A stretch of DNA of 64,000 bases from Apostichopus japonicus (taxonomy: Eukaryota > Echinodermata > Holothuroidea > Aspidochirotida > Stichopodidae), in assembly GCF_037975245.1 (NCBI RefSeq), contig NC_092576.1, forward strand, positions 39,765,611 to 39,829,610, in the 5' to 3' direction. A model generated the notes under the pieces. It searched no databases. It was not told the DNA's origin and saw only the letters and a list, made by a program, of their open reading frames with translations. This document shows positions 62,701 to 64,000 of this stretch, in pieces (within the stretch, counting starts at the first letter, position 1; each line of letters begins with the position of its first letter). Position numbers and translations under genes: made by a program.

Positions 62701-64000
62701 ATCTTGCTTTCCAGACACAATCTCTCCACAAGGAAGAACTAACCCTCAGTAAGACGGAAAAGGAAATTCAGAGAAGAGTGTCAGAGAATGCTCCGATCCA
62801 TCAGCGAAAGTCTCCGTCTAGGATCCATTCAGGGGCTCTGCCCTCTTCCACCAAGGATTCAACTGCGAAGCAGGAAAAATTAAAGACAGTCAGCAAGGGA
62901 GTACCGTCTAAGACTGCCGTCTCTGGGACGAAGATTAGACTCTCCACGTCAGATGGGAGACAGGTAAGACCATGTGTGAAAATGAGTAAAGGAGGCTGAC
63001 TGAATCCATGAGTATTGAGACAAATGTTGAAAGAATTTAACTTTCAAAAACCAGTCTTTTTTTATCCTTTTGCTTAGTTAGCAGCGTCATTGGTTAACAA
63101 AATGGTGTTGAAATGTCATTGAAGGATGCTGTAGACTTGTTTTATATGAAGTTTATATAAGTATACATGAAGTTCATATAAGTACATATGAAGTTTATAT
63201 AAGTATATATGAAGTTATATAAAGTATGTATGAAGTTTATGTGAAGTTTATATGTAAATTGAAGTTTATATAAAGTATATATGAAGTCTATATGAAGTTA
63301 ATGTGAAGTATATATGAAGTTCATATAAAGTATGAATTTCATATGAAGTTTATATGAAGTTTATGTGAAGTTTATATAAAATATATATTAACTTTTTGTA
63401 AAGTATATTTATGAAGTTTATAAAAAGTATTGAAATTTATAGATAAAGTATATGTGAAGTTTATATAAAGTATATAAGTTAAATATGACAACGAGGTATT
63501 ATTTGTTATTATTGTATTACTTATTAGAACATATGCAACGATGGATTAACATTAACATTGAGGTCTGGACCCAGGAGTTGACTTCACCATCAAGTTCCCC
63601 TTAAAGGAGCAATCCAGAGATTAAGTCATCTTTCAATATGTTAATATGCTTGAAAACAGAGGAATACTGTAGATAATAGAAACATCAGATGAACTCATAT
63701 TTTCCCAATTCTCTTCAATTATAATATATCAGGATAACAATTTGGCCTAAAGTCATCGTTTAAGGAATGCTTACAGGACCATTCCAGGATGAGAATGTCA
63801 GATAGATAGCCAGTTGGTTATTGCAGGCCTATTCACGGTCATTAAACTGATTATTGGTGGTCATTAAATAAGACATGGTTACGTTCCTTTTTTATTCACA
63901 GTTGACACTGTCATTGGATAACCATACGACTTACGCCCAACTCCAACAGAAGATCAATCAGGAATTGCAGATCCCGATATTCAGGCAGACTATCAAATAT
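44359..64000 (+). CDS. VCPIP1: VCPIP1-type OTU deubiquitinase, partial (12 exons, C-terminus off window)
   Basis: Orthologue of the p97/VCP-p47-interacting deubiquitinase VCPIP1 (VCIP135), which in animals acts with p97 in post-mitotic Golgi and ER reassembly and in DNA-protein crosslink repair. Exons: 44359-44711, 49667-50175, 50509-50637, 52274-52404, 53935-54046, 54767-54982, 56879-56963, 59220-59363, 60215-60404, 61583-61939, 62715-62963, 63902->64000; all junctions keep frame across GT-AG borders. The visible 858 codons contain an N-terminal CxxC...CxxC zinc-binding-like region, an OTU domain with HADGDGHC (catalytic Cys ~187, Asp ~184) and NHF (catalytic His ~322), a conserved Cys/His-rich middle, a low-complexity Ser-rich linker and the start of a ubiquitin-like fold. 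The human protein is about 1220 residues, so roughly 360 codons lie beyond the window. Confidence 0.95.
45035..45480. repeat. ~241-bp tandem duplication inside the transposon
   Basis: Two copies, each with GAGAATAGTTTCGTGTTGAAG, CCCCGATATGTT, TTTCGGGGTAACATATCATT and AACATTAGGCCCCGCGTTTT. The copies differ at a few positions. Confidence 0.9.
46082..46445 (-). CDS. BEN-domain reading frame within the transposon (partial)
   Basis: The open frame (TGA at 46082-46084, extending up to about 46445 without a clear start) encodes about 110 residues. Order and content match a BEN domain, a DNA- and protein-binding fold: GDPCGLARYLMHKIFTPYEL, then NVNG, then a basic helix (KDRVFAIRKCI), then a final basic segment. 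The track start is not ATG (GTG). The frame may be a terminal exon, with an acceptor-like CTATTTAAAG upstream. Function is unknown; it could be a captured host domain or part of an element-encoded regulator. Confidence 0.6.
47258..47781. repeat. 262-bp tandem duplication inside the transposon
   Basis: AAAATGTACAATCATGTAC starts units at 47258 and 47520. The two units are almost identical (for example GAAGTTTCACG versus GAAGTTTTACG), so the duplication is recent. Confidence 0.95.
48861..49281. repeat. 40-bp minisatellite in VCPIP1 intron 1
   Basis: About ten units of ACACATCACAGTGTACAGTA + CAATTGGGTGATTGCTAAGT with small length changes, between the transposon and exon 2. Confidence 0.92.
49667..50175 (+). 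CDS. VCPIP1: VCPIP1 exon 2: OTU domain core
   Basis: The acceptor CTTTCAG and phase 2 entry complete the split Arg codon. It encodes the OTU catalytic loop HADGDGHC (Asp ~184, Cys ~187) and the LFWHALR...HF helices that follow. It ends GAT TAC ACC G|GTGAGT in phase 1. The donor region is tandemly repeated in the intron (50166-50395). Confidence 0.95.
50166..50395 (+). repeat. Minisatellite made from the exon 2 splice donor
   Basis: About seven units of 33-37 bp, each containing ATTACACCRGTGAGT, followed by GAGAGTTTGTT-type sequence. The first unit is the authentic exon-intron junction and the others are intronic copies, most of them keeping a consensus-like GTGAGT. Confidence 0.9.
50509..50637 (+). 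CDS. VCPIP1: VCPIP1 exon 3: OTU catalytic histidine
   Basis: Phase 1 entry after CGTATCAG. It encodes VFLPALVEPELC...PLCIAW and the catalytic NHFIALV (His ~322). It ends GTT AAA G|GTATAA in phase 1. Confidence 0.93.
51223..51540 (-). mobile_element. tRNA-derived SINE, family 1, near full length
   Basis: On the minus strand a tRNA-like head (near 51540-51485, GTGGTTAAAGCAGTGGACTTGTG-type) leads into a body with GGGACTTGCGAGG, GGTTTGTGGCTGCACC and CCAATGACCAGGG. It ends in a TATATAAG..(ATT)n tail at 51223-51240. It lies in VCPIP1 intron 3. Confidence 0.75.
52274..52404 (+). CDS. VCPIP1: VCPIP1 exon 4
   Basis: Acceptor CGTTTCAG, phase 1 entry. It encodes RPLPKLPRWMLTRVWG and the conserved IGGDRSLQ end, with a CTG CAG|GTAAGG donor in phase 0. 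Confidence 0.93.
52590..52650 (+). mobile_element. SINE 3'-tail fragment
   Basis: GTGCTTCGAGATTTCTGGGA, then GGCTCTATATAAGT and ATTATTATT match the general 3' tail of the SINE at 57048-57365. No tRNA-like head is nearby. Confidence 0.45.
53498..53800. repeat. ~108-bp tandem repeat, 3 units, in VCPIP1 intron 4
   Basis: TTGCTCACAATATAYGA, ATTCACAGTCCGAAAACGCATG and TTTTGTCTAAATCTGAAAGG recur three times, with the third unit most diverged. Confidence 0.85.
53935..54046 (+). CDS. VCPIP1: VCPIP1 exon 5
   Basis: Acceptor TTCAACAG, phase 0. It encodes DKYIQRLASAMEEVFQQEYG and VADVHHYIYKRT, with a G|GTAAGT donor in phase 1. Confidence 0.93.
54465..54705. repeat. ~50-bp tandem repeat, 5 units, in VCPIP1 intron 5
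   Basis: TTTAAAGGAGCAGTYTAGAC is repeated five times with degenerate ATTTAATAATATGNCCAATNTCATC spacers. A single related word occurs near 63602. Confidence 0.88.
54767..54982 (+). CDS. VCPIP1: VCPIP1 exon 6
   Basis: Acceptor TCACCAG, phase 1 entry. It encodes IVGLRQETI...YSCLLCNAVSQI...ELAEGRIYSFP, with a conserved CxxC. Two donors are possible, CCAG|GTGGGG (end 54982) or six nt later GGGG|GTGAGA. Both keep phase 1 and would differ by two residues; the first fits the family length better. Confidence 0.92.
55255..55680. repeat. ~30-bp degenerate repeat in VCPIP1 intron 6
   Basis: Words such as ATAAACCTGGATTATCGACTG and GATAATCCAGGTTT recur about a dozen times in mixed lengths. Confidence 0.8.
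56879..56963 (+). CDS. VCPIP1: VCPIP1 exon 7
   Basis: Acceptor CTTTTCAG, phase 1 entry. It encodes LQCHYDPVLDELVVDLSQT and CTCCK, with an AAA GG|GTGAGT donor in phase 2. Confidence 0.9.
57048..57365 (+). mobile_element. tRNA-derived SINE, family 1, full length
   Basis: Box A (GTGGCCAATTGGCTAAGGC) and box B (GGTTCGATTCC) lie about 35 bp apart. A body with ACCCAGGTGTTAAATGGGTA and a 3' tail GCGCTATATAAAAGTGG ending in (ATT)n follow. This is the best-preserved copy; reversed copies lie at 51223 and 62115, older ones at 17240 and 26829. It lies in VCPIP1 intron 7. Confidence 0.88.
57698..57895 (-). mobile_element. tRNA-derived SINE, family 2 copy
   Basis: Minus-strand head (GAGTGTTAGCTCAGTGGTTA, box B GGTTCGAGTCA) and body with CTTCGGTCAGCTTGCGGCT, matching copies at 3262 and 7394. 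Confidence 0.75.
58259..58484. mobile_element. MITE-like element with 14-bp TIRs
   Basis: TTATACAACACCTT at 58259-58272 and its exact reverse complement at 58471-58484 enclose 226 bp. A clear target duplication was not seen. Confidence 0.55.
58486..58634. repeat. 149-bp foldback hairpin
   Basis: ACAAATAATGAATGGTT opens the element and AACCATTCATTATTTGT closes it. Inner arms share CGTGCAATAGTGCAAATATT and its inverse. It directly abuts the MITE-like element at 58259. Confidence 0.75.
59220..59363 (+). CDS. VCPIP1: VCPIP1 exon 8
   Basis: Acceptor TTACGCCAG, phase 2 entry. It encodes RADGSIVYHNGDKT...CSCGFKHYWDGKEFDN, a strongly conserved Cys/Trp-rich VCPIP1 block, with a CTG AT|GTGAGT donor in phase 2. 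Confidence 0.94.
60215..60404 (+). CDS. VCPIP1: VCPIP1 exon 9
   Basis: Acceptor CTTTCCAAAG, phase 2 entry. It encodes WFQNESDTSMNSNAYDVA and QYFPTDFGSETLVKQIV, with donor GAAAAG|GTTTGG in phase 0. Confidence 0.94.
60890..61231. mobile_element. hAT-type MITE, 342 bp
   Basis: Left terminus CAGGGGTTCCC and right terminus CAGGGTTTCCC (reverse complement) are flanked by 8-bp near-duplicates CTTTAAAG (60882-60889) and CTTTGCAG (61232-61239). The interior has repeated GGGGGT.CGTG words. It is non-coding and lies in VCPIP1 intron 9. Confidence 0.85.
61583..61939 (+). CDS. VCPIP1: VCPIP1 exon 10: Ser/Gln/Pro-rich linker
   Basis: Acceptor CTGTCACAG, phase 0. It encodes 119 residues. After TAKSTPEFKPPSLQDM comes a low-complexity stretch with at least six SQSP/SQSA-type units, ending KIILSGRS. 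Donor AGT|GTAAGT, phase 0. This linker is disordered in the family and appears expanded here. Confidence 0.9.
62115..62425 (-). mobile_element. tRNA-derived SINE, family 1, reverse copy
   Basis: Minus-strand head (AAGTGGTTAAGGCAGTAGG, box B GGTTCGAGTCC near 62370), then body with CACCCAGGTGAATAAATGGG, GGTTTGTGGCTGCACTG and CCAATGACCAGGGG. It lies in VCPIP1 intron 10. Confidence 0.85.
62715..62963 (+). CDS. VCPIP1: VCPIP1 exon 11
   Basis: Acceptor TTTCCAG, phase 0. It encodes SLHKEELTLSKTEKEIQRRV, a basic Ser-rich segment and KIRLSTSDGRQ, which opens the ubiquitin-like fold. Donor CAG|GTAAGA, phase 0. Confidence 0.93.
63140..63480. repeat. Degenerate TATGAAGTTTATATAAAG repeat
   Basis: Some 20 short units of ATGAAGTTTATATAAGTATAT type fill part of VCPIP1 intron 11. 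Confidence 0.88.
63902..64000 (+). CDS. VCPIP1: VCPIP1 exon 12 (cut by window end)
   Basis: Acceptor TATTCACAG, phase 0. The 33 codons visible (LTLSLDNHTTYAQLQQKI...IPIFRQTIKY) fit the continuation of the ubiquitin-like/UBX-type fold. The frame is open at the window edge. Confidence 0.88.
   Translation, partial: MTLSLDNHTTYAQLQQKINQELQIPIFRQTIKY

Overview
The window looks like animal nuclear DNA. Genes are split by GT-AG introns, several tRNA-derived SINE families and LINE fragments are present, and there are many AT-rich micro- and minisatellites. The intron-rich VCPIP1 orthologue and the repeat style suggest a marine invertebrate, plausibly an echinoderm or another deuterostome, but I cannot fix the species from sequence alone.

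Right third (about 43.6-64.0 kb, + strand): the N-terminal ~858 codons of a VCPIP1 (VCIP135)-type OTU deubiquitinase in 12 coding exons. The gene runs off the right edge inside its ubiquitin-like region. Intron 1 carries a ~4.0 kb TIR-bounded DNA transposon that contains a BEN-domain reading frame. Other introns carry SINEs, MITEs and minisatellites, including one array built from the exon 2 splice donor.

Left two thirds (about 1-42 kb, - strand): a spread-out cluster of four small genes, called here D, A, B and C. Each encodes a 61-67 residue secreted precursor made of a signal-peptide exon ending in phase 1 and an exon with six cysteines in the order C..CxxCxC..C..C (VWC-subdomain-1/pacifastin-like spacing). 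In all four the stop codon lies just before a further splice donor. A and B also show a matching TATA-containing 5' UTR exon and a 3' UTR exon. A and B lie in a tandem segmental duplication (about 13.64-20.34 and 20.99-30.54 kb). Between them, the exon for the mature peptide has about ten amino-acid-changing nucleotide differences and one silent one, while the signal exon is nearly unchanged at the protein level. That is the pattern of diversifying defence or effector peptides, and this family is the best candidate for an undescribed system here.

A second notable system is a tRNA-derived SINE that carries a type I hammerhead ribozyme. One copy (35.0 kb, - strand) has an intact core and the other (4.4 kb, + strand) a mutated one. 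The rest is mobile and satellite DNA: a 41-bp minisatellite with higher-order structure (11.9-13.4 kb), a 156-bp satellite (32.3-33.3 kb), a 397-bp triplication, a LINE inserted into duplication copy 2 with an empty site preserved in copy 1, two hAT-type MITEs and several hairpin elements.
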